In this document: positions 46,762 through 53,772 of the stretch, piece by piece
How the letters are laid out: each line of letters starts with the position of its first letter
Position numbering within the stretch: position 1 is the first letter of the stretch
Source: Bifidobacterium mongoliense DSM 21395
Lineage (GTDB): Bacteria > Actinomycetota > Actinomycetes > Actinomycetales > Bifidobacteriaceae
Direction of reading: 5' to 3'
NCBI RefSeq assembly: GCF_000741285.1
Contig: NZ_JGZE01000011.1
Span: 113-64,112 of the forward strand
Length of the DNA stretch: 64,000 nucleotides
Made by a program: the position numbers and the translations under genes
The notes under the pieces: model-generated
What the model saw: the letters and a program-made list of their open reading frames with translations, nothing else
The model's database searches: none
Told to the model about the DNA's origin: nothing

Positions 46762-47586
46762 ATGATATTCAATCAGGAGCCGCATGACCTGCTGAGCACG
46801 ATGCATAAGCAGCATGCTCACGACAAGGAGAACGACCGCATGGAGACCGGGTCGTTCCCGGTCGTGCGCCGGCGTCGCCGTGACGGCGGCGGTTCGGACG
46901 GGTCGGCGAGAACGCGGTTCGTCACCGGCCTGCTCATCACGCTGCTGTGCGCCATGCTGGGCTTCGGCTACGCCATCCAGCTCAACAATCCCACATCGTC
47001 GTACGAGGCGATGAGCGAGGACGAGCTGACGCGGCTCATCTCCGAGACCAGCACGCAGGTGCAGAATCTTGAACAGCGCAAAAGCGAGTTGACCAGTCAG
47101 CTCAACGCCCTCAAGGCCGCAGCCGACAAACAGCAGGAGGCCGCCAGGATCGCCAAGGAGAACGAGGAGACCAGCGGACTGCTCTCGGGCCGCCTGCCGG
47201 CACGTGGGCAGGGCGTGGTGATCAGCATCTCCCAGGGGCAGAAGACCCCGGTCGATGCGGCGACGCTGTTCCAGCTCATCGAGGAATTGCGCAACGCGGG
47301 AGTCGAGGTCATGGCACTCAACAGCGTCAGGGTGGTCACCTCCACCTACGTCGTGGACATCAAAGGCGGTCTGCAGGCCGATGGCGTGGCCCTCAAGCCG
47401 CCCTATACGGTCAAGGCCATCGGCGATCCGCAGAACCTCCAGAATGCGGTCAACATCGCGGGCGGCGTGGGGTCCCGGCTCAAGGTCAAATTCGGCTCGA
47501 ATGTACGCGTCAGCACGCCCGACACGGTGATTATCAACGAGATACGCGCCCCGCGGACCTATACCTACGCAAAGACGGTAGAATGA
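46762..47586 (+). CDS. DUF881 family protein, second copy
   Basis: 274 residues with a cytoplasmic lead of about 50, one helix (FVTGLLITLLCAMLGFGYAI), a coiled coil (about 85-125, QNLEQRKSELTSQLNALKAA) and the DUF881 domain (GQGVVISISQ, IEELRNAGVEVMALN, NAVNIAGGVGSRL). It is a paralogue of the protein at 45400, and the pair flanks the DUF1290 gene. The ATG at 46762 lies 6 nt after DUF1290. Its stop overlaps the garA ATG by 4 bp. Function unknown. Confidence 0.9.
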   Translation: MIFNQEPHDLLSTMHKQHAHDKENDRMETGSFPVVRRRRRDGGGSDGSARTRFVTGLLITLLCAMLGFGYAIQLNNPTSSYEAMSEDELTRLISETSTQVQNLEQRKSELTSQLNALKAAADKQQEAARIAKENEETSGLLSGRLPARGQGVVISISQGQKTPVDAATLFQLIEELRNAGVEVMALNSVRVVTSTYVVDIKGGLQADGVALKPPYTVKAIGDPQNLQNAVNIAGGVGSRLKVKFGSNVRVSTPDTVIINEIRAPRTYTYAKTVE

Positions 47587-48029
47587 CGAGTATGACAGAT
47601 CCGATTCCAAGCGCAGGCGAAACGACCATCATCGGCATGCCCGCAATCACCATCCCGGTCACCAGCACGGGGGACCGTCCCCTCACGCAGGAGGACCTTG
47701 ACACCATCAGCAGGCTCTCGCCCCACACGGCACTGCTCATCTCGACGCGAGGAGCGGTGTCCGGCTCGCGCTATCTGCTCGACGAGGACGAGATCACCGT
47801 GGGCCGCGACCCCGGCGCCGACATCCTGTTGGACGACTCCACCGTCTCTCGGGCCCATGCGGTGTTCCGTCGCGACAACGGCACGTTCTCCGTGGTTGAT
47901 TCGGGCAGTCTCAACGGCACCTATGTGAACCGCCAGCGGGTCGACGAGCAGCAACTCAAGAACGGCGACGAGATCATGATCGGCAAGTTCAGGCTGGTCT
48001 TCTTCATGCCGTCGGTGCCGCGCGACTGA
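47583..48029 (+). CDS. garA: FHA-domain regulator, GarA/OdhI-like
   Basis: Small cytoplasmic regulator of 148 residues. The FHA domain (residues 50-140) shows VGRDPGADILLDDSTVSRAH and SLNGTYVN (GR at 74-75, SRAH at 89-92). The lead holds ETTII at 13-17, the position of the phosphorylated ETT motif of GarA and OdhI, targets of Ser/Thr kinases PknB/PknG. In relatives the protein controls 2-oxoglutarate-using enzymes. Its genomic place, after DUF881 and before ftsR, matches mycobacteria. The ATG overlaps the previous stop. Confidence 0.9.
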   Translation: MTSMTDPIPSAGETTIIGMPAITIPVTSTGDRPLTQEDLDTISRLSPHTALLISTRGAVSGSRYLLDEDEITVGRDPGADILLDDSTVSRAHAVFRRDNGTFSVVDSGSLNGTYVNRQRVDEQQLKNGDEIMIGKFRLVFFMPSVPRD

Positions 48030-48112
48030 TACAGGCGATGGGCCGTCGAATGATGACGGTGCGGCGGGAATGGCGCGATGATCGTCTCACGATAACGGGG
48101 GAGGGGTTGACG

Positions 48113-48757
48113 ATGGCACACGATGACGGCCGGTCCACGCCCCCTACGCTCCCGTTCGACGAGCATGATGATGCGTTCACCGGCGATGCGGTGCAGGGGG
48201 AGCTGTTCGCCACCGGCCCCGATGAGCATGTCTCGCGAGGATACCGGGGGACGATCGCCTCGAAGGTCGCCGGCATCACCTACCGACAGCTCGATTACTG
48301 GGCCCGCAAGCAGATCGTCGAGCCCTCGATCACGCCGTCGCACGGTTCGGGTTCCCGACGGCTGTATTCGTTCAAGGACGTGGTCGTGCTCGCCGTGTCG
48401 AAGCGGTTGCTCGACGCCGGTGTCAATCTGCAGAACGTCACGACCGCCATCGGGTTCCTCATGCAATATGACACCGAGGAACTGGAGCGGGTGATCATCA
48501 TGTCCGACGGCAACGAGGTCCATCAGTGCATCGACCCGCAGCAGATCGTCGATTATGTGAAGAGCGGCCGTGCCATGTTCTCGGTGTCGGTCGATGCGCT
48601 GTGGCGTCGGGTGCATGACGATCTGGAACATGAGGATTACGTCGATCTGACCGCCACGGGTTCGGCCACGGTTCCGGGGCGTCCCATCGACGAACTGACC
48701 GAGGCGAGGTTGCGGCTCAAACTGGACGCGCAGCGCGCCTCGCGTCGGCATGCCTGA
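48113..48757 (+). CDS. ftsR: MerR-like cell division regulator FtsR
   Basis: DNA-binding protein of 214 residues. The MerR-type helix-turn-helix reads GYRGTIASKVAGITYRQLDYWARK, followed by a wing SGSRRLYSFKDVVVLAV. The family regulates ftsZ and other division genes in corynebacteria, and its orthologue is Rv1828 in M. tuberculosis, next to garA. The later half is a probable dimerisation domain. GGGGGAGGGG before the ATG at 48113 gives this start preference over the one at 48038. Confidence 0.87.
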   Translation: MAHDDGRSTPPTLPFDEHDDAFTGDAVQGELFATGPDEHVSRGYRGTIASKVAGITYRQLDYWARKQIVEPSITPSHGSGSRRLYSFKDVVVLAVSKRLLDAGVNLQNVTTAIGFLMQYDTEELERVIIMSDGNEVHQCIDPQQIVDYVKSGRAMFSVSVDALWRRVHDDLEHEDYVDLTATGSATVPGRPIDELTEARLRLKLDAQRASRRHA

Positions 48758-48854
48758 GCCGTTCACGAACGAGATGGACATGAACGCCGGTACCGACACG
48801 GGTATGTGCGTGGTCCTGACGTGCACAGACGTGCACAGAGCAGAGGAGTGGTAA

Positions 48855-49319
48855 TTGAGCATCGATATTCTTCCGGCGGGCGCCTGGGCCGTTGCCGTAC
48901 TGTTGTCGGCGGCGGTCATCGTCATATGCCTGGTGCGCAGCCGTACCTCGGGTCGACGCACTGCGGTGTACGCGGTGTCGTGGCCGGTCATCGTCCTGCA
49001 CCTCATCTCGTTGGTGTCCGCCATGGCGCCGTATCTCATCGTCGCCAAGCTGCACCGTACGATCGGCGCGCCGTTCCTGGAATTCTATATGCGCATGGGC
49101 TGGTGGTCGGCCGCCGTGGTCATCGTCCTGGCGGTGACGCAGCTCGTCGTGATGTATCGGCAGGCGCAGCTGGCCATGCGGGCCCAGCTTGATGCCGTGG
49201 GACGACATACGGCCGCTGACGACCATGTCGACGACGGCGGCGACGGCGACGCTGGTGACGATACCGATGACAGTGACACACATCATGCTGGTGACGCACG
49301 CGATGCACGCGACCAGTGA
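48855..49319 (+). CDS. Unidentified membrane protein with acidic tail
   Basis: I do not recognise this 154-residue protein. It has three likely helices (WAVAVLLSAAVIVICLV, VYAVSWPVIVLHLISLVSAM and WWSAAVVIVLAVTQLVVMY) and a tail of about 40 residues extremely rich in Asp, His, Gly and Ala. The start is TTG at 48855, with GAGGAGTGG upstream. It follows ftsR by 97 nt and ends the plus-strand group. The metal-binding look of the tail is a surmise. Confidence 0.65.
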   Translation: MSIDILPAGAWAVAVLLSAAVIVICLVRSRTSGRRTAVYAVSWPVIVLHLISLVSAMAPYLIVAKLHRTIGAPFLEFYMRMGWWSAAVVIVLAVTQLVVMYRQAQLAMRAQLDAVGRHTAADDHVDDGGDGDAGDDTDDSDTHHAGDARDARDQ

Positions 49320-49405
49320 TGGGGGCGAGGTGAGGGCATATCGAGATGACCAATCTGACATAACGTACATTATCGGCTAATTACTGGATGGGTATATGCC
49401 CATGC

Positions 49406-49440
49406 CATACCGATCCGTATTCGATGTCATACCGATCCGT
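49406..49440. repeat. Two 13-bp direct repeats, 22 bp apart
   Basis: CATACCGATCCGT occurs at 49406-49418 and 49428-49440. The period of 22 bp equals two helical turns. It lies between two convergent genes, so a role as an operator would be unusual. Function unknown. Confidence 0.55.
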
Positions 49441-49478
49441 TGAACCGGCTCGCCTTCAGGCCGGTCGCCGTGATGTGA

Positions 49479-50201
49479 TCAGCGGGAGAAATACGCTGCG
49501 ACGGCGTTGCCGAGTTCGTCGACATGGTCGATGATACGAACCGCACCATGTGATTCGAGTTCGCCGGTCTCGGCGTACCCCCAACGGCATCCCAGGCAAT
49601 CGAATCCGCAGGTCTTCGCGCCGTCGACGTCCGTCCAGCGATCACCGACCATCAACGCCTGATCGCCACGTGAGGCGTCGAACGCGATCGACCGACACGC
49701 ATACCTGATGACCTGGTCCTTGTCGATGCGGGAACCGTCTTTGCTGGCCCCGTAAACGCCGTCCACCATGGCGTCGATGCCGAAGTGCTCGCACACCGGC
49801 ATGGCCTGGTATTCAGGCTTCGCCGTGGCCACGGCCAGCAGGTACCCCGCATCCTTCAGCGACGCGAGCTGCTCGGGTATGCCCGCATAGAGTCCGTTGC
49901 AGAACTGCCCCGGTACCTTGTCGCCGGGATGTTGAGGATCGTCGAAGGCCGGAATCGTCGAATAATAGGCGCGATACGCGTCGACGGCCTTGGGCAGGAG
50001 ATCATCGGGTATGTGGTTGCGTCGGAACGACTGGATGATCGCCGGACCGATGAACCGGCGCAGCTCCGCGTCATCCGGTACCGGTATGCCGATCGTCTCG
50101 TAGGCCTTGACAACGCTGCCCAGGATACCCGGATCGGACTTCGTCAACGTGCCGTCCAAGTCCAGCAGCACGACGTTGCGCGGTGATGTGGTGGTGGTCA
50201 T
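49479..50201 (-). CDS. HAD-superfamily phosphatase, Gph-like
   Basis: Predicted phosphatase of 240 residues resembling phosphoglycolate phosphatase or pyrophosphatase PpaX. Motif I is LLDLDGTLTKSD, motif II lies in AVATAKPEY and motif III/IV is MVGDRWTDVDGAK; the alpha-helical cap (about residues 25-90) indicates subclass IA. Start ATG at 50201 after the rbpA stop with weak ribosome site. Follows rbpA on the same strand after 6 nt. Substrate not predictable. Confidence 0.85.
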   Translation of the reverse strand: MTTTTSPRNVVLLDLDGTLTKSDPGILGSVVKAYETIGIPVPDDAELRRFIGPAIIQSFRRNHIPDDLLPKAVDAYRAYYSTIPAFDDPQHPGDKVPGQFCNGLYAGIPEQLASLKDAGYLLAVATAKPEYQAMPVCEHFGIDAMVDGVYGASKDGSRIDKDQVIRYACRSIAFDASRGDQALMVGDRWTDVDGAKTCGFDCLGCRWGYAETGELESHGAVRIIDHVDELGNAVAAYFSR

Positions 50202-50207
50202 GATCGA

Positions 50208-50555
50208 TTATTCGTAATCCGGAATCCACCCATGATGGTGCATGTCCAGCCGCTTGACCAACAGCTCCTTGAGCTCGGACTCGCTACGGCGTTCCAGCAG
50301 CATGTCCCAGTGCGTGCGGGTCGGTTTGGTGATCTCATCGGCCTCGCGGTCATTCTCACCCTCGCGGTGCGCGGTCAAGCCGCAACGGCACTCCCACTCG
50401 TCCGGAACCTCCGCGTCCTGCGCGAAGGGCAGAATCGTACGGTGACCTTTGGGGCATACATACGCCACATCCGTACGTGCTGCGAAATCGACATTGTCGT
50501 CCGACTCCAACGATTTCGCACCGATGCTCATACCACGCAAACTGCGTTCAGCCAT
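50208..50555 (-). CDS. rbpA: RNA polymerase-binding protein RbpA
   Basis: Actinobacterial transcription factor that binds RNA polymerase and the housekeeping sigma factor and stabilises open complexes. The 115 residues start ERSLRGMSIGAKSLE; the core has potential zinc ligands Cys 34, His 38, Cys 56 and Cys 58 (the usual C-x-x-C is C-x-C here); the sigma-interaction domain THWDMLLERRS and ELKELLVKRL ends it. AAGGAGGC precedes the ATG. A SigR/SigH-like promoter lies upstream, and a HAD gene follows 6 nt later. Confidence 0.96.
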   Translation of the reverse strand: MAERSLRGMSIGAKSLESDDNVDFAARTDVAYVCPKGHRTILPFAQDAEVPDEWECRCGLTAHREGENDREADEITKPTRTHWDMLLERRSESELKELLVKRLDMHHHGWIPDYE

Positions 50556-50616
50556 TGATCATTGCCTCCTTGGGCGATGTGCTCCCCATCATGCATTATT
50601 CCTTACCACGCTACAG

Positions 50617-50643
50617 AACAGTTCGGACGAGGCCGGTATTCCC
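50617..50643 (-). promoter_or_regulatory. SigR/SigH-type promoter of rbpA
   Basis: On the minus strand GGGAAT (50643-50638), exactly 18 nt of spacer and GTT (50619-50617) fit the consensus GGGAAT-N18-GTT known for the oxidative-stress sigma factors SigR of Streptomyces and SigH of mycobacteria, which control rbpA there. The start of transcription would lie some 50 nt before the rbpA ATG. Confidence 0.6.
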
Positions 50644-50671
50644 GGGTCCCGCTCCGAGCCGAAACCCCACG

Positions 50672-53440
50672 TCAATCCTCCACGCCTGAATACGAGACGA
50701 CGCCGCGGAAGACGAGTCGGCGTGCGGCCATGGCGGTGTCGGCGAGTGTGGGCGAAGCCTGCGGGCAGTAGGGCGCCGCGACGGCGATCTGCTGGAGCAG
50801 GTCGGCGAGACGTTTCGCGCACCGTACGAAGTCACCGCCGGTCAGTTCGCTGTCGCGCAGCACATCGGTGAGGTCCGCTCCCCCGGCCCACGCGTGAATG
50901 ATCGACACCAGACCGAAGTCCAGCGTGCCCGTGACCTCCAGATCGGCGTCGTGGCAACGATCCGCGACCCTCCCCGCGATGTCGCGCAGTCCTTCGCAGG
51001 CCAATGCCACCCGGCCGGTCGGGCCGCCCGGATAGCCGTCGGGTTCCCCACCCGAACCGCGGCGCGCCTCGTAGACCAGCGAGGACAGGGTCGAAGCCAG
51101 TTCGCGTGGGTTGAGATGGTCGAGCACGGTGGTGGTGACCGCTTGGGCGAGTACCAGATCATGCTCGCCGAACAGTCGTCTGAGCAACTCCCCCCGCGGT
51201 GTCAGTGTCATATCCGACCGAGTCATATCCCCGGGTGCCGTGTCCGGCTTGGTGCAGGCATGGTCGGGTGCGTCGTGCCGTTCGAGATACCCCCAGGACG
51301 ACAGGATCTCGCAGATACGGTCGAACTGGCGCGCCACGGAACCGGTGCGGGTCCGGTAGCGCTCCTCGAGGCGTTCGAGTTCCGACTCCTCGCGGTTCCA
51401 ACGGTGGCCCCAGGTCATATGGGTGGCGAGGTCGGGGCAATCGTGGCACGGATGATCGCGATCTTCGGCACGTAGCGTGTTGATGCGCCGATCCAGGTCA
51501 CGCAGCGCCTCGGTGCGTGCGGAGGTGGAGGAGAACCGCTGCCGCTTGAGCTGCTGGCGCTCCCCGTGCTCCAGATCGTGGAGTCGGCGCCGGATGAGCA
51601 GCAGCTCCCTGAAATCGCCGTATTCGCAATGGAACGCCCGTTCGTACCCGGCCACCGCATCGCGCAGGGTGGTGATGCGGGACTCGAGCTGCCAGGAGGA
51701 TTCGTTCGCCTCCCACTGGGCGAAGGATTGGTCGAGGGTGGCGCGCGCCGTCGCGTAATCGCTGTTGGCCAGCAGATTCGCGGCCATGTTGAACGTCGCC
51801 TTGAAACTCGAATGCAGGGGGTAGACGCGCTTGCTCGACAGCGAGACGAGCGCCGCCGGCGCGAAGTCTCGGTGGTCGACCACCACGGCATGACCCAGGG
51901 TGTCGATGCCCCGTCTGCCGGCTCGGCCGGTCAACTGGGTGAACTCCCCCGGGGTCAGCATGACATGCTCGCTGCCGTTGAATTTCTCAAGCTTTTCGAC
52001 GACCACCGTCCGCGCCGGCATGTTGATGCCCAGGGCGAGGGTCTCCGTGGCGAAGACCATTTTGACCAGGCCTAATTCGAACAGATGTTCGACGATGCTG
52101 CGGAACAGGGTGACCAGACCGGCGTGATGCGGAGCGAAACCCTCCTCGAGCGCGTACCGGAATCGGGAGAATCGCAGCGCTTTGAGATCGTCGTGGGACA
52201 TCTGGCCCTCGACCATCGCATCCACAATGCGTCGGATGCGCAACGCCTCGTCATGCGTGGTGAGTTCGAGCCCTGCGTCCAGGCACTGTTCCACGGCCTT
52301 GTCGCAGCCGTTGCGCGAGAAGATGAAGTAGATGCCCGGGAGCATGCCCATGTAGTTGAGTTCGTCGACGACGGCCCACCGCCGCGGCGTGTGACGCTGC
52401 GCCACCGGCGCATGCTCATGTTCCCGGCCATGCGGATGCCGGCCGTGACGCGAGCGTTCAGGACGCACGGCCCTGGCCCGACGCGTCACCTGCGGGTCCA
52501 GCTGTTCTAGCCGCCCGGCCAGCGCGGGATTGACCGCGTCCTTGACCCCGTCGCGGTTTTCGTGGCGGTACAGGTCGATGAGTTCCGGTTCGGTGTGGTC
52601 GTCCGCCTGCAGCAGCACATGCTGTTGCAAGGGCACCGGTCGGTGCTCGGAGATGACCAGATGGGTGCTCCCCCGCACCGAGGCGATCCAGGAGGAGAAG
52701 TCCTCGACGTTCGAGACGGTCGCCGACAGGCCTATGACGCGTACCTGCTTGGGCAGCTGGACGATGACCTCCTCCCAGACCGGCCCGCGGAAACGGTCGG
52801 CGAGATAGTGGACCTCGTCGAGTACGACGTAGCGCAGCGCCTGGAGCGTGGTGGAACGCTCGTAGATCATGTTGCGTAACACCTCGGTGGTCATCACGAC
52901 GATATCCGCCTCGGCGTTGATGGAGATGTCCCCGGTGAGCAGACCCACCCGGTCGGCGCCGTAGCGGTCCACGAGATCGTGGTATTTCTGGTTGCTCAGC
53001 GCCTTGATGGGCGTGGTGTAGAACGCCTTGACATTGCGCTCCTGAGCCAGGAAGATGGCGAAATCGGCCACGACGGTCTTACCTGCCCCGGTCGGGGCCG
53101 CCACGAGGACGTTGTCCCCGGATTCCAACGCTTCGTTCGCTTCACGTTGGAAGTCATCGAGCTCGAAGGGGGCCTGGGCCTCGAAGCGGCCACAGGCGGA
53201 ATCGTCGTGCCGCAGTCGGTCGCGGAAGTCCTGATAGCGCTGCGATGGGCTGCGTTCCGAGGTCGACGATGGCTCGGAAGCATGAGCATGGCGCGATACC
53301 CGACGCCGCTGGCGTTCGGCATGGTCATGCACGCCGCCATCGGATGATGATGGTGTGACGGGGGTATCCCCCGTCACCGCGGTGCGGTCGTCGATATGCG
53401 ATGCCGCCCGGTTGTGCTGATGATGACGATGATGAGTCAT
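50672..53440 (-). CDS. helY: Ski2/Mtr4-like DEAD-box RNA helicase HelY
   Basis: Large RNA helicase (922 residues) of the HelY family. Motifs: Walker A APTGAGKT near 116-123, VVLDEVHYL (DEVH), SATVSN (motif III), and in the second RecA domain AETLALGINMPARTV-like segment FATETLALGINMPAR and QLTGRAGRRG. The C-terminal third is the helical DSHCT-like part. The N-terminal 70 residues are His/Ser-rich, and a loop (about 325-365) is Arg/His-rich; neither has a known function. In mycobacteria helY lies near pafBC and tatAC, the same general setting as here. Confidence 0.94.
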   Translation of the reverse strand: MTHHRHHQHNRAASHIDDRTAVTGDTPVTPSSSDGGVHDHAERQRRRVSRHAHASEPSSTSERSPSQRYQDFRDRLRHDDSACGRFEAQAPFELDDFQREANEALESGDNVLVAAPTGAGKTVVADFAIFLAQERNVKAFYTTPIKALSNQKYHDLVDRYGADRVGLLTGDISINAEADIVVMTTEVLRNMIYERSTTLQALRYVVLDEVHYLADRFRGPVWEEVIVQLPKQVRVIGLSATVSNVEDFSSWIASVRGSTHLVISEHRPVPLQQHVLLQADDHTEPELIDLYRHENRDGVKDAVNPALAGRLEQLDPQVTRRARAVRPERSRHGRHPHGREHEHAPVAQRHTPRRWAVVDELNYMGMLPGIYFIFSRNGCDKAVEQCLDAGLELTTHDEALRIRRIVDAMVEGQMSHDDLKALRFSRFRYALEEGFAPHHAGLVTLFRSIVEHLFELGLVKMVFATETLALGINMPARTVVVEKLEKFNGSEHVMLTPGEFTQLTGRAGRRGIDTLGHAVVVDHRDFAPAALVSLSSKRVYPLHSSFKATFNMAANLLANSDYATARATLDQSFAQWEANESSWQLESRITTLRDAVAGYERAFHCEYGDFRELLLIRRRLHDLEHGERQQLKRQRFSSTSARTEALRDLDRRINTLRAEDRDHPCHDCPDLATHMTWGHRWNREESELERLEERYRTRTGSVARQFDRICEILSSWGYLERHDAPDHACTKPDTAPGDMTRSDMTLTPRGELLRRLFGEHDLVLAQAVTTTVLDHLNPRELASTLSSLVYEARRGSGGEPDGYPGGPTGRVALACEGLRDIAGRVADRCHDADLEVTGTLDFGLVSIIHAWAGGADLTDVLRDSELTGGDFVRCAKRLADLLQQIAVAAPYCPQASPTLADTAMAARRLVFRGVVSYSGVED

Positions 53441-53449
53441 GATCCTCGA

Positions 53450-53770
53450 CTATTGGTGATTGATGGTGAGCCACCGCTCCCACTGTGCCATGTGGCGGCG
53501 GTGCTTGGTCTCGCGGCGTGCGAGCACCTCGGCCTGGGCGTCGGTGTATCGGTCGCTCGCGACGGTGAGCGGTTCCGTGAATACCGGGCGCGGCAAGGGG
53601 GCCCGCTCCTCCTGCGTGGATGCCGGTGCCAACCGGCGTTCGATGGTGGCGCCCAGACTCGATACCGTCCGCATCAGGGCGAGCCCCCGCCACACGACGA
53701 ACACCGCGCCGACGATGAGCATGACCAGCATGAAGACCACCAGCAGCAGCCAGATCCACCAGCTCATCAT
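53450..53770 (-). CDS. Unidentified single-helix membrane protein
   Basis: A 106-residue protein with an N-terminal helix (MSWWIWLLLVVFMLVMLIVG and following VFVVWRG) and a basic, charged remainder (LARRETKHRRHMAQWERW). It is not TatA: there is no FG hinge and no amphipathic helix after the helix. GGAGGAGTGATC before the ATG at 53770 is a strong site and it overlaps the end of the previous gene. Between helY and the PafBC-type gene, in the place that tatA and tatC hold in mycobacteria. Function unknown. Confidence 0.72.
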   Translation of the reverse strand: MMSWWIWLLLVVFMLVMLIVGAVFVVWRGLALMRTVSSLGATIERRLAPASTQEERAPLPRPVFTEPLTVASDRYTDAQAEVLARRETKHRRHMAQWERWLTINHQ

Positions 53771-53772
53771 GA

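Noticed and set aside
53450-53770. TatA/TatB-like protein by position near helY and PafBC
   Set aside because: The helix is followed by a basic, charged region without the FG hinge and amphipathic helix of TatA.
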